Positions 18,310 to 26,133 of a stretch of DNA of 64,000 nt are shown here, piece after piece. The translations under genes were made by a program, and so were the position numbers. Below the pieces are notes generated by a model. The model ran no database searches. It was not told the origin of the DNA and worked only from the letters and a program-made list of their open reading frames with translations. The stretch is from contig NZ_ANFY01000003.1 in assembly GCF_000331225.1 (NCBI RefSeq), positions 1 to 64,000 of the forward strand. The letters run 5' to 3'. This stretch comes from Sandarakinorhabdus sp. AAP62 (GTDB lineage: Bacteria; Pseudomonadota; Alphaproteobacteria; Sphingomonadales; Sphingomonadaceae). The stretch's first letter is position 1; each line of letters starts with the position of its first letter.

Positions 18310-18355
18310 GGCCGGCAGGGTGGCGCACACCCGACCGGCCTGTCCACTGCTGAAT

Positions 18356-18658
18356 TCAGGCAGCCTGCTGCAGCACCGGCGCGTCGATCAACGCCGGCAC
18401 GTCGCTGCCCAGCTGGGTCAGGGCGCGGGCATGGGCGTCATACTGGGCCTGCAGGCGGGCGAGGTGCACCGGATCATGGCCATTGCGGCTGATGGCATCG
18501 GCCAGCAGTTCGGCACCCGAAACCAGCTTGGCGATGTTGCGCTGCTTGCGGGTTTCCAGCTGGCGCGGCGCGAGAATGAAGAAATAGGCCACCGGCGCCG
18601 AAAGGGTGATGTAGGTCATCACGATCATGATGATCGTCACGCTGTTGTTGCCCAGCAT
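18356..18658 (-). CDS. Single-span membrane protein, unknown function
   Basis: A 100-residue protein with one N-terminal membrane helix (about 8-30), followed by a basic patch RKQRNIAKL and a helical cytoplasmic tail. GGAG lies upstream of the ATG. I do not recognise the family. It lies 46 bases upstream of the acyl-CoA synthetase gene on the same strand and may be co-transcribed with it. Confidence 0.55.
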   Translation of the reverse strand: MLGNNSVTIIMIVMTYITLSAPVAYFFILAPRQLETRKQRNIAKLVSGAELLADAISRNGHDPVHLARLQAQYDAHARALTQLGSDVPALIDAPVLQQAA

Positions 18659-18799
18659 TGTCGTGCTCCAAGGATGTTATCGGGCCTGATGCCCATGCTG
18701 CGACGCCGCATGACAGGCCTGTAATGCGAATACCAGCCCAATAATGCCAACGCCTTGGGGGGCGGGCCATTTTGCCGCAGCGCAGGGAAGACCGGCATG

Positions 18800-18835
18800 A
18801 AAAAGGGCGGCGGCCATGGTGGCCGCCGCCCGATT
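18800..18835 (-). terminator. Rho-independent terminator of the cold-shock gene
   Basis: On the minus strand GGGCGGCGGCC, loop ACCAT, GGCCGCCGCCC and then TTTTT forms an 11-base perfect stem with a T-tract, 20 bases past the stop. The plus strand also ends in ATTTTT, so it may be bidirectional. Confidence 0.85.
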
Positions 18836-18854
18836 TTTCAGCGAACTGCGCGCG

Positions 18855-19673
18855 TCAGAGCGGCTGCAGGTTCACGGCGGCCTGCTTGCCGCGGCGATCT
18901 TCTTCCAGTTCGAACGAGACGCGCTGGCCTTCGTTCAGATTGGCGAAGCCGGCGCGTTCCACGGCCGAGATGTGCACGAAGGCATCCGGCGCGCCATCGT
19001 CGCGCTGGATGAAGCCGAAGCCCTTGGTGCCGTTGAAGAACTTCACCGTGCCGTCAACGCGCTCACCCGTGGTCATCGGGGTGCGTTCACGCGACGGGCG
19101 ACGTTCGAAATCGCCACCGGCGCGCGGTTCGCGCGGTTCACGCGGGGCACGCTCTTCAACCGGCAGCGGTTCGCCTTCGATCTTGAGTTCGGTCGCCGAC
19201 ACGCGGCCATTACGCTCGGTCAGGGTGAATTCCAGCGGTTGGCCATCGGCCAGGCCGGTCAGGCCAGCAGCTTCCACCGCCGAGATGTGCACGAACACAT
19301 CTTCGCCGCCGTCTTCACGGACCACGAAGCCGAAACCCTTTTGGGCGTTGAAGAACTTGACCGTGCCGCGGCCAGTGCCGATCACGATACCGGGCGACAT
19401 CTCACGGCGCGGACCGCCGCCACCGAAGCCGCCGCCACCGCCGCCGCCGAAACGACCGCCGCCACCGCCACCGCCGAAGCGATCACCGCCGCCGCCGAAG
19501 CCGCCGCGCCCACCGCCGCCGCCGAAACGATCACCGCCGCCACCGAAGCCGCCGCCGCCGAACCGGTCGCCACCGCCGCCGAAGCTACGGCCCGAATCTT
19601 CAAAACTGTCAAAGCCGCGTTCGCGCTTGTCAGAACCACGCCCGGGACCACGTCCCCGTCGATCAAAGCTCAT
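18855..19673 (-). CDS. Double cold-shock-domain protein with glycine-rich head
   Basis: A 272-residue nucleic-acid-binding protein. Residues about 1-32 are charged and Arg-rich, 33-90 are almost wholly Gly with regularly spaced DRFGGGG units, then two cold-shock domains follow: the first at about 100-165 ([23 protein letters not shown]), the second at about 206-271 ([23 protein letters not shown]). RNP1 and RNP2 aromatic residues are intact in both. The linker is rich in PREPRE. Two-domain cold-shock proteins are known in alphaproteobacteria as RNA chaperones; the long Gly/Arg head resembles RGG-type RNA-binding disordered regions. It is monocistronic, with its own terminator and a 164-base upstream region. 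Confidence 0.9.
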   Translation of the reverse strand: MSFDRRGRGPGRGSDKRERGFDSFEDSGRSFGGGGDRFGGGGFGGGGDRFGGGGGRGGFGGGGDRFGGGGGGGRFGGGGGGGFGGGGPRREMSPGIVIGTGRGTVKFFNAQKGFGFVVREDGGEDVFVHISAVEAAGLTGLADGQPLEFTLTERNGRVSATELKIEGEPLPVEERAPREPREPRAGGDFERRPSRERTPMTTGERVDGTVKFFNGTKGFGFIQRDDGAPDAFVHISAVERAGFANLNEGQRVSFELEEDRRGKQAAVNLQPL

Positions 19674-19837
19674 TTAATTTCCAAATCCGTAGCTGTCTGT
19701 CTGAAACTGGAGCCTAGCGGGCGATGCGGTGAGGTATTCAAAGCAGCGGGCCGATAATGCGCCGACCCACAAGGTAAACGAAAAAGGGGCTGGACGCGAG
19801 TCGAATATTGGCGGTTGCAAAGGGCTTACCCGGCCCC
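19674..19837 (-). promoter_or_regulatory. Upstream region of the cold-shock gene
   Basis: A 164-base AT-richer non-coding stretch precedes the cold-shock gene. On the minus strand TTGAAT, a 17-base spacer and GCTAGG may be a weak promoter, giving a leader of roughly 50 bases ending in TTGGAAATTAA before the ATG. No further structure is convincing. Confidence 0.3.
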
Positions 19838-20599
19838 TCACCAGCGACGCCGCGTCACCAGTGCTGCAATCGCGCCAGCGGCCAGTGCGGCCATCACCGC
19901 AACCAGGCCATAGGCCAGGCTGTTGTCCTGCGCCATCACATAGACCCAGCGTTCAAAACCCGATTTGTCGATCAGGAACGGCGCCGATGTGCTGGCCAAT
20001 ACCCGCCCCTGCCGCACCAGGTGGATTTCCGCCGTGTAATCGCCCACCGGCACCGCCGCCGGCAGCGCGATGCGCGCGGCATAGAGCACGCCGCGGGTGA
20101 TCTGGACGCCGTCTGGCCGCTCGCTGAACAATCCGGCTTTCTGGCGTGCCGCGATCAGCCCGGCTTCAAAGGCACGGCTGACATCATCATCGGCGCCGCT
20201 GGCCGGAGACAGCTGGAGATTGCGGATGCCGATTTCATAGATGGCGGTGGTGCGTTCGTCGGCCAGCGCGTCGATCGGGCGGGTCGCCGCCACGGCGTAG
20301 AAGCCCGGCACCGATTCAAAGCGCACACCAGCGGCGTTCACCCAGATACCGGCAATGCGCGCCTTCTGCCGGACGGTGACGGGTGCCGACGGCCCGCGCA
20401 CCACCACGGCAATATCGGGCGGCGCATCGGGCACGCTGCCTTGCGGATACTGGATGGCACCGAACACCAGCATTTCCGATCCGCGAAACGTGGTGTTGAT
20501 CTCGATGCGGGCCTGGGAAAGCTGGGTGATCAGCCGAATCGGCGCCGCGCCGACCAGCGCCAGCCACAGGCCCAAGGCCAGAAGGATGCGCCCGATCAT
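19838..20599 (-). CDS. TIGR02186 family membrane-anchored protein
   Basis: A 253-residue protein with an N-terminal signal/anchor (about 1-18), a beta-rich periplasmic region, and a C-terminal membrane span (about 225-247) ending RRRW. Segments ARIEINTTFRGSEMLVFGAI and DIAVVVRGP match the TIGR02186 family of alphaproteobacteria, which is habitually encoded beside a TauE/SafE transporter. Here its ATG overlaps the TauE stop (ATGA). A joint role in sulfur-oxyanion export is an inference from this pairing; the protein itself has no known activity. Confidence 0.82.
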   Translation of the reverse strand: MIGRILLALGLWLALVGAAPIRLITQLSQARIEINTTFRGSEMLVFGAIQYPQGSVPDAPPDIAVVVRGPSAPVTVRQKARIAGIWVNAAGVRFESVPGFYAVAATRPIDALADERTTAIYEIGIRNLQLSPASGADDDVSRAFEAGLIAARQKAGLFSERPDGVQITRGVLYAARIALPAAVPVGDYTAEIHLVRQGRVLASTSAPFLIDKSGFERWVYVMAQDNSLAYGLVAVMAALAAGAIAALVTRRRW

Positions 20600-21513
20600 G
20601 CGCCTTCAAACAGGGCAAAGGGTTCGTCGGGCGTGAGCGTGAGGCCAATCATCAGCCCGCCCGCCACCGCCAGCACGACAATGGCAAGCCCCAGCCGCAA
20701 CCGATCCGGTGACAGTTTCTGCGCCGCCCGCACGCCCAGTTGCGCGCCCGTCACCCCGCCCAGCAACAGCAGCAGCGCCAGCACGATATCGACGCTTTTC
20801 GACGCCGTGGCATGCAGCAGCGTGGTTGCCGCCGTCACGAAGATGATCTGGAACAGCGAGGTGCCCACCACCGCCTGGGCGCGCATGCCCAGGATATAGA
20901 CCATCGCCGGCACCATGATGAAACCGCCGCCTATGCCCATGATGACGGTCAATATGCCCACGGCAGCCCCCAGCAGCAGCGGCGCCAGCGGCGAGATGTA
21001 GAGGCCGGAGCGCACAAAGCGCATCTTCCACGGCAAGGCCGCCACCCAGGGCAGGTGGCGGCTGCGGCGCGGCGGCGGTGCGGTGCCGGCGCGGGCGGCC
21101 TTCAAGGCGGCCAGTGCATCGCGCAGCATCAGCCCGCCGATCACCGACAGGAACAGCACATAGATCAGGCTGATCACCACATCGATCTGGCCCATCTGCT
21201 GCAACACCGAGAACACCACCTGCCCGACGCCGGCGCCGATCAGCCCGCCCGCCACCAGCACGCCGCCCATGCGCACATCAACCTGGCCGCGTTCCCAATA
21301 GGCCAGCGCGCCGGATACCGACGAACCGGTGATCTGCGTGGCCGACGACGCCACGGCGACGGCGGGCGGGATGCCATAGAAGATCAGCAACGGTGTGGTG
21401 AGGAAGCCGCCGCCCACGCCGAACATGCCGGACAGAAACCCGACAGCCCCGCCCATCAGGATGATGAGCAGTGCATTCACCGACATTTCGGCAATGGGCA
21501 GATAGATGTCCAT
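20596..21513 (-). CDS. TauE/SafE family sulfite/anion exporter
   Basis: A 305-residue inner-membrane transporter with about eight spans in two homologous halves. The two glycine-rich repeats GFLSGMFGVGGGFLTTPLLI and GILTVIMGIGGGFIMVPAMV are diagnostic of TauE/SafE. Members export sulfite, sulfoacetate or related organosulfonates, or act as general anion permeases. It precedes and overlaps the TIGR02186 gene. No sulfonate-degrading enzyme is close by, so the substrate stays open. Confidence 0.88.
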   Translation of the reverse strand: MDIYLPIAEMSVNALLIILMGGAVGFLSGMFGVGGGFLTTPLLIFYGIPPAVAVASSATQITGSSVSGALAYWERGQVDVRMGGVLVAGGLIGAGVGQVVFSVLQQMGQIDVVISLIYVLFLSVIGGLMLRDALAALKAARAGTAPPPRRSRHLPWVAALPWKMRFVRSGLYISPLAPLLLGAAVGILTVIMGIGGGFIMVPAMVYILGMRAQAVVGTSLFQIIFVTAATTLLHATASKSVDIVLALLLLLGGVTGAQLGVRAAQKLSPDRLRLGLAIVVLAVAGGLMIGLTLTPDEPFALFEGA

Positions 21514-21564
21514 GCGTGCCCGACGTTACGGGCTGGACGGGGAAAAGGGAATCGGGCTTTTCGT

Positions 21565-22335
21565 TCAGGCCAGTGCGATCACCGACAATTGCCGGCCATA
21601 ATCCGGCTCGGCGCGGTGGGTGGTGCGGCGGAAGCTGAACCAGCGGGCTTCATCCGGGTAGGTATCGACCCCCATCGCCACGACGGTGCGCACGCCGGCG
21701 GCGGCGAGGCGGGAGGCGATGAAGCCTTCCAGATCGAACTGGCAATGCCCCGGCTTGCCGGCGGCGAAGAAGGCGTCGTGTTCGGGATCGACAGCGCAGA
21801 AACGGTCGCGAAAGGCGAGATCGACCTCGTAACTGGCGCGCGCAATGGTGGGGCCGATGGCGGCAACAATGTGGTCGCGCCGGGCGCCGAGCTGCTCCAT
21901 CGCCGCCACCGTTGCCGGGCCGATATCGGCGAGCGCGCCCTTCCAGCCACTGTGCGCCGCGCCGATCACCCCGGCCTCCACATCGGCAAACAGGATCGGC
22001 GCGCAATCGGCGGTGAGAATGCCGAGCGCGAGGCCGGGCGTTGCTGTCACCATCGCATCGGCATGCGGACGGGCCTCATCGGGATAAGCCGCGGTAACGG
22101 GCACGACAGTTGCGCTGTGGATCTGATGCAGCGTCACCAGCGCAGCGCCGGGCGCGACGGCGTCGACCGCGCGACGGCGGTTTTCCAGCACATGGGCGCG
22201 ATCATCACTGCTGCCCAGCCCGACATTCAGGCTGGCGAACAGACCTGATGACACACCGCCGCGCCGGGTGAGAAACCCGTGGCGCGTGCCAGCCAGCGCC
22301 GGAACGGAGAGGAAGCCTACAGCTTCGCCCGGCAC
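21565..22335 (-). CDS. pgeF: Peptidoglycan editing factor PgeF (YfiH/DUF152)
   Basis: A 256-residue YfiH/PgeF-family protein. RHGFLTRRGGVSSGLFASLNVG opens the domain; TLHQIHSATV, TADCAPILFAD and AHSGWKGAL supply the His-Cys-His metal site. PgeF removes L-Ser mis-incorporated in peptidoglycan stems in E. coli; relatives were described as polyphenol oxidases. The frame stays open another 65 codons upstream, but these lie inside the GNAT gene. GTG 22335, just before GEAVGFLSVPAL, gives the normal length and overlaps the GNAT stop by 19 bases. Confidence 0.88.
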   Translation of the reverse strand: MPGEAVGFLSVPALAGTRHGFLTRRGGVSSGLFASLNVGLGSSDDRAHVLENRRRAVDAVAPGAALVTLHQIHSATVVPVTAAYPDEARPHADAMVTATPGLALGILTADCAPILFADVEAGVIGAAHSGWKGALADIGPATVAAMEQLGARRDHIVAAIGPTIARASYEVDLAFRDRFCAVDPEHDAFFAAGKPGHCQFDLEGFIASRLAAAGVRTVVAMGVDTYPDEARWFSFRRTTHRAEPDYGRQLSVIALA

Positions 22336-22838
22336 AATATGTCCTCGTCGGCCTGATCGCCGACCATGAAGTGATAGGGCGCCACTTCGTCGAAGCCATG
22401 GCGGGCATAGAAGCGCCGGGCGCGTGGATTTTCGGTGAAGACGCTCAGCCAGATTTCCGGCGCGCCGCGCGCGCGGGCTGTGTCCTTCGCCCACTCGGTC
22501 AGCACGTCCGCAATGCCAAGGCCCTGCCACGGCTTGTAGATATAGAGCTGGCGCAGCTCCATCGCGCCTTGTGTGGGATCAGGCGCAGGCAACTTCAGGC
22601 TGCTCACCTTGCAGAAGCCGATCGGCGTGCCGCCGGTCAGCGCGAAGCGCACGCTGATATCGGGATCGGCCAGTTCGGCGGCATAGGCTTCGTCGCTGCC
22701 CTTTTCGAGGAAGGCCGCCATGTCTTCCAGCGTGTAGAGCGTGCCGAACGTATCGATGAAGGTGGCGCGTGCGATGCCGCCCAGCACGGCCCCATCGGCC
22801 GGTGTCGCATCGCGATAGGTGATGAGGGGGTGGCTCAT
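22317..22838 (-). CDS. GNAT family N-acetyltransferase
   Basis: A 173-residue GNAT acetyltransferase. Motif A (LYIYKPWQGLGIADVLTEWAKDTA) with the acetyl-CoA Q-x-x-G-x-G/A loop and motif B (ENPRARRFYARHGFDEV) are clear. It transfers acetyl from acetyl-CoA to an unknown amine. Its ATG overlaps the upstream methyltransferase stop and its end overlaps pgeF, so it is embedded in the lgt operon. Confidence 0.87.
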   Translation of the reverse strand: MSHPLITYRDATPADGAVLGGIARATFIDTFGTLYTLEDMAAFLEKGSDEAYAAELADPDISVRFALTGGTPIGFCKVSSLKLPAPDPTQGAMELRQLYIYKPWQGLGIADVLTEWAKDTARARGAPEIWLSVFTENPRARRFYARHGFDEVAPYHFMVGDQADEDILCRAKL

Positions 22839-23869
22839 GCGCCAGAATCTCCTGATGCTGCCATGCCAAATCCGGCCGGCACTGGCCAGCCCGGCGCCGT
22901 GACCGCCATGGCGCGGAAGATGGCGCCCATCTGCTGCGGCGCCGTCAGCCGCAGCAGGGCAGCGGTGATGCTGCCGGCCTCGTGCGGCGGCTTGCCCAGT
23001 TTCAGCGCTTCGGCCCGCGCCGCAATGCCGAGATCGCCGAGCAGCGCGCCCTGCGCCACCGGGCCGTGGATGGCCAGGCCGCGCCCGTGGGCGACGGCGG
23101 CCAGCGCGCTGAAATCGACATGCGCTGTCAGATCATGCGCGCCGGGATCATAGAAGGGGCTGACCATTTCGCCGCGGTGCACGGCCTGCAACGTGTCCAG
23201 CGGCACGCTCTCGATCACCTGGCCGCCATAGCCATAATCGATGATCAGCAGGGCCCCGCCCTGCGCGGCGATGCGCCCGGCCAGATGGCCCATGATGGCG
23301 TGCGCCGCCTCGCTCCATTCCGCGTCTGCTCCTGCCGCCGGTAGCCACTTCGGCATGAACAGGCCTTCGGCAAAATCGACATGCAGTTCCTTGCCCGACC
23401 GGCGCTGGCGGATAGGCAGGGCATCGAAAAATTCATTGGCGATGATCACCAGCGGGCGATCGTCGGGCAACTGATCCACCCGGTCGTGCCATTGCGCCGC
23501 CCAGCCGGCCAGACGCGCCCGCTGGATGGAACGCAGCGCCAGGCTGGTTTCCACCATGTGCAGGCCGGCGCTGCCCATGAAGCCCGGCAGCCGGCCGAGC
23601 AGGCGCAGGGCATCGGCCATCAGGCTGCCGTGGCCGGGGCCGAGTTCGGCAATGTGCAGCGGCGGCTTTTCGGCCCGCAGCCACAGATCGCCGATCCAGC
23701 CGCCGATCATCTCGCCAAACATCTGGCTGATTTCCGGCGCGGTGGTGAAATCACGGCCCAACGGGTCTTCGCCGCCATAATAGGCGCTGTTGCAGGCCGC
23801 CATCCAGGCATCCAGCCGCATCGGCCCATCGGCGGCGATGCGCGCGGCAAGGCTGTGGGCGAGCGTCAC
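22835..23869 (-). CDS. SAM-dependent methyltransferase, NDUFAF7/MidA family
   Basis: A 344-residue class I methyltransferase of the MidA/NDUFAF7 (DUF185) family. The N-terminal YYGGEDPLGRDFTTAPEISQMFGEMIG block is diagnostic, followed by the SAM-binding AELGPGHGSLMADAL (about 74-88) and ANEFFDALP. The mitochondrial member symmetrically dimethylates an arginine of complex I subunit NDUFS2; the bacterial substrate is not established. It overlaps lgt upstream and GNAT downstream by four bases each. Confidence 0.88.
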   Translation of the reverse strand: MTLAHSLAARIAADGPMRLDAWMAACNSAYYGGEDPLGRDFTTAPEISQMFGEMIGGWIGDLWLRAEKPPLHIAELGPGHGSLMADALRLLGRLPGFMGSAGLHMVETSLALRSIQRARLAGWAAQWHDRVDQLPDDRPLVIIANEFFDALPIRQRRSGKELHVDFAEGLFMPKWLPAAGADAEWSEAAHAIMGHLAGRIAAQGGALLIIDYGYGGQVIESVPLDTLQAVHRGEMVSPFYDPGAHDLTAHVDFSALAAVAHGRGLAIHGPVAQGALLGDLGIAARAEALKLGKPPHEAGSITAALLRLTAPQQMGAIFRAMAVTAPGWPVPAGFGMAASGDSGA

Positions 23870-24723
23870 GCGCAGACGGGTTTGCGCACCAGCGCAATGA
23901 TGATCAGCAGCAGGCCGGCGGCGATCAGCGGCAGGGTGAGCAGCTGGCCCATGGTGAAGCCGCTGGACAATATGCCGAGCTGGCGATCGGGCTCGCGATA
24001 ATATTCGACGATGAAGCGCGACGCGCCATAGCCGATGCCGAACACGCCCGACAGCAGCCCGGGCCGCAGCCGCGCCGGCGTGAACCAGAACAGCAGGGTC
24101 AGCACGATGAACAGCAGGCCGCCTTCCAGGCCGGCTTCATAAAGCTGGCTGGGGTGGCGTGGTTCCGGGCCGGCATCGGGAAAGATGATGCCCCAATCCG
24201 TGCCGGTGGGCCGGCCCCACAGTTCGCCATTGACGAAATTGGCCAGGCGGCCAAGGCCAAGGCCCAGCGGCGTGACAGTGGCGACCAGATCGAGCAGGCG
24301 CAGGCCGCTGTATCGGGCAAACCAGCCGTGCAGGAAGCAGGCGGCGATGACCCCGAAGCAGCCGCCGTGAAAGCTCATGCCGCCGTCCCACAACCGGATG
24401 ATCTCCATCGGATCGGCCAGATATTTGTCGGGATTATAGAACAGCACATAGCCGAGCCGGCCGCCGCCGATCACGCCGAGCGTGGCCCAGGTGATATAAT
24501 CGTCGAGCTGTTTCTGGTTCAGCGGTGCGCCGGGCTGGCGGATCATCCGCGTCATCAGGAACCAGGCCCCGGCGATGCCGGTGATATAGGCCAGGCTGTA
24601 CCAGCGCAGGGCAAATGGCCCCCATTCGCTGCCCGCCAGGTTGAACGCCGGGATGGTGAAGGCCTCGGGCCGCACCTTTAGCGTGGTGAAATCGACCGCG
24701 GCCGCCAGGAAATCAGGAAACAT
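23866..24723 (-). CDS. lgt: Prolipoprotein diacylglyceryl transferase
   Basis: A 285-residue integral inner-membrane enzyme, first step of lipoprotein maturation: it moves diacylglycerol from phosphatidylglycerol to the lipobox Cys. Seven or so spans are visible. The Lgt signature GRLANFVNGELWGRPT and upstream GGMSFHGGCFG (catalytic His region) are intact, as is GYGASRFIVEYYREPD. It heads the minus-strand operon lgt, methyltransferase, GNAT, pgeF. Lnt, the last enzyme of the same pathway, is 25 kb away at 49.9 kb. Confidence 0.96.
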   Translation of the reverse strand: MFPDFLAAAVDFTTLKVRPEAFTIPAFNLAGSEWGPFALRWYSLAYITGIAGAWFLMTRMIRQPGAPLNQKQLDDYITWATLGVIGGGRLGYVLFYNPDKYLADPMEIIRLWDGGMSFHGGCFGVIAACFLHGWFARYSGLRLLDLVATVTPLGLGLGRLANFVNGELWGRPTGTDWGIIFPDAGPEPRHPSQLYEAGLEGGLLFIVLTLLFWFTPARLRPGLLSGVFGIGYGASRFIVEYYREPDRQLGILSSGFTMGQLLTLPLIAAGLLLIIIALVRKPVCA

Positions 24724-24810
24724 CGTGCCTCTACATCATCTGCCAGCTTTGCTGGCGCAGCGCGGGGCACCATAAAGCCGACATGTGAATTTTCCAGTGG
24801 GAGAGGGAAG

Positions 24811-25998
24811 ATGGCTGACCTTGAAAGTTTCCGCGCCGAAACGCGCGCCTGGCTGGAGGCAAATTGCCCGCCGGAAATGCGCGAGCCGATCCGCGATGAC
24901 GACGATGTGTGCTGGGGCGGCCGCCAGTGCAAGTTCAAGAATGAAGCGCAGAAGCTGTGGCTTGAACGCATGGGCGCCAAGGGTTGGACGGTGCCGGAAT
25001 GGCCCAGCCAATATGGCGGCGGCGGGCTGGACCGGGCGCAGGCCAAGGTGCTTTCCGAAGAAATGCGCCGCATCAAGGCGCGCTCCCCCTTGTCGAGCTT
25101 CGGCATCTGGATGCTTGGCCCGGCGCTGCTGAAATATGGCAATGAAGCGCAGAAGCTGGAGCATCTGCCCAGGATCGCGCGCGGCGAGATCCGCTGGTGC
25201 CAGGGCTATTCCGAACCGGGTGCCGGGTCCGATCTGGCCTCGCTGCGCACGTCTGCCGAAGACAAGGGTGATCATTATCTCGTCAACGGTTCGAAGGTGT
25301 GGACGTCCTATGCCGACAAGGCGGACTGGATCTTCTGCCTCGTCCGCACCGATCCGGCTGCGCCCAAGCATCTGGGCATCAGCTTCCTCTTGTTCGACAT
25401 GGCAAGCGAAGGCGTGTCGACCAGCCCTATCAAGCTGATTTCCGGCTCCTCGCCCTTCTGCCAGACCTTCTTCGACAATGTGAAGGTGCCCAAGGAGAAC
25501 CTGATGGGCGTGCCCGGCAAGGGCTGGGACATCGCCAAATATCTGCTGACCCACGAGCGTGACATGATCGGCGGCAGCGATTCCACCGGCGGCGGCCAGC
25601 GCGACAGCGTGTCGAACATCGCCAAGCGCCTGATCGGCCTCGATGCCGCCATCCTGGCTGACACCGCGCTGCGCACCGACATCGCCCGCCACGAGATCAA
25701 CGCGCTGGCGTTTTCGCTGACGATGGAGCGGGTGATGGCCGAGACCAAGAGCGGCCAGGGCACCGGCGCGCTTTCGTCGATGCTGAAATATTACGGCACC
25801 GAGCTGAACAAGGAACGCATGCAGCTGCTGATGTCGATCCGCGGCAGCGACGGGCTGACCTGGGAAGGCGAGGAGAAAGGCGAAGGCGATCTGGCCCGCT
25901 CGTGGCTCAGGAGCCGCGCCAATTCGATCGAGGGCGGCACCTCGGAAGTGCAGCTCAACATCATCGCCAAGCGCGTGCTGGATTTGCCGGGGGCCTGA
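24811..25998 (+). CDS. Acyl-CoA dehydrogenase, catalytic-type subunit
   Basis: A 395-residue FAD enzyme of the acyl-CoA dehydrogenase family that inserts a 2,3-double bond into an acyl-CoA. YSEPGAGSDLASLRTSA is the FAD/substrate loop, and SIEGGTSEVQLNIIAKRVL contains the likely catalytic base Glu374. Ribosome site GAGAGGGAAG precedes the ATG. A second, Glu-lacking paralogue follows after a repeat block. This resembles the two-gene FadE pairs of actinobacteria and PimC/PimD, which form heteromers. Natural substrate unknown; steroid-side-chain-like, pimeloyl-like or branched acids are all possible. Confidence 0.9.
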   Translation: MADLESFRAETRAWLEANCPPEMREPIRDDDDVCWGGRQCKFKNEAQKLWLERMGAKGWTVPEWPSQYGGGGLDRAQAKVLSEEMRRIKARSPLSSFGIWMLGPALLKYGNEAQKLEHLPRIARGEIRWCQGYSEPGAGSDLASLRTSAEDKGDHYLVNGSKVWTSYADKADWIFCLVRTDPAAPKHLGISFLLFDMASEGVSTSPIKLISGSSPFCQTFFDNVKVPKENLMGVPGKGWDIAKYLLTHERDMIGGSDSTGGGQRDSVSNIAKRLIGLDAAILADTALRTDIARHEINALAFSLTMERVMAETKSGQGTGALSSMLKYYGTELNKERMQLLMSIRGSDGLTWEGEEKGEGDLARSWLRSRANSIEGGTSEVQLNIIAKRVLDLPGA

Positions 25999-26002
25999 CA
26001 AG

Positions 26003-26118
26003 CTCCCCTCCCTGCCTGCAGGGAGGGGCCGGGAGGGTGCTGCGGACAAGCGCCCGTTCTCCCGGCTTCTGCCCGGCTCGTAACCCTCCCCCGACCCCTC
26101 CCTGACCAGGGAGGGGAG
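26003..26118. repeat. Paired GC-rich inverted repeats (BIME-like), second copy
   Basis: The first hairpin is CCCCTCCCTGC, CT, GCAGGGAGGGG, ending CCGGGAGGGTG near 26039. The second, 26083-26118, is CCCTCCCCCGACCCCTCCC, TGACCA, GGGAGGGGAG. The two are inverted relative to each other with about 43 bases between. The block separates the two acyl-CoA dehydrogenase genes and its last GGGAGGGGAGAA also serves as the ribosome site region of the second. Confidence 0.8.
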
Positions 26119-26133
26119 AAATAGAGGCCAGAA

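Noticed and set aside
16330-18492. A 720-codon plus-strand frame opposite the acyl-CoA synthetase
   Set aside because: It is antisense to a gene with complete adenylation motifs; its translation is Gly/His/Gln-rich and lacks structure.
22336-22530. Longer PgeF starting at 22530
   Set aside because: The extra 65 codons lie within the acetyltransferase gene and are not PgeF-like. GTG 22335 gives normal length.
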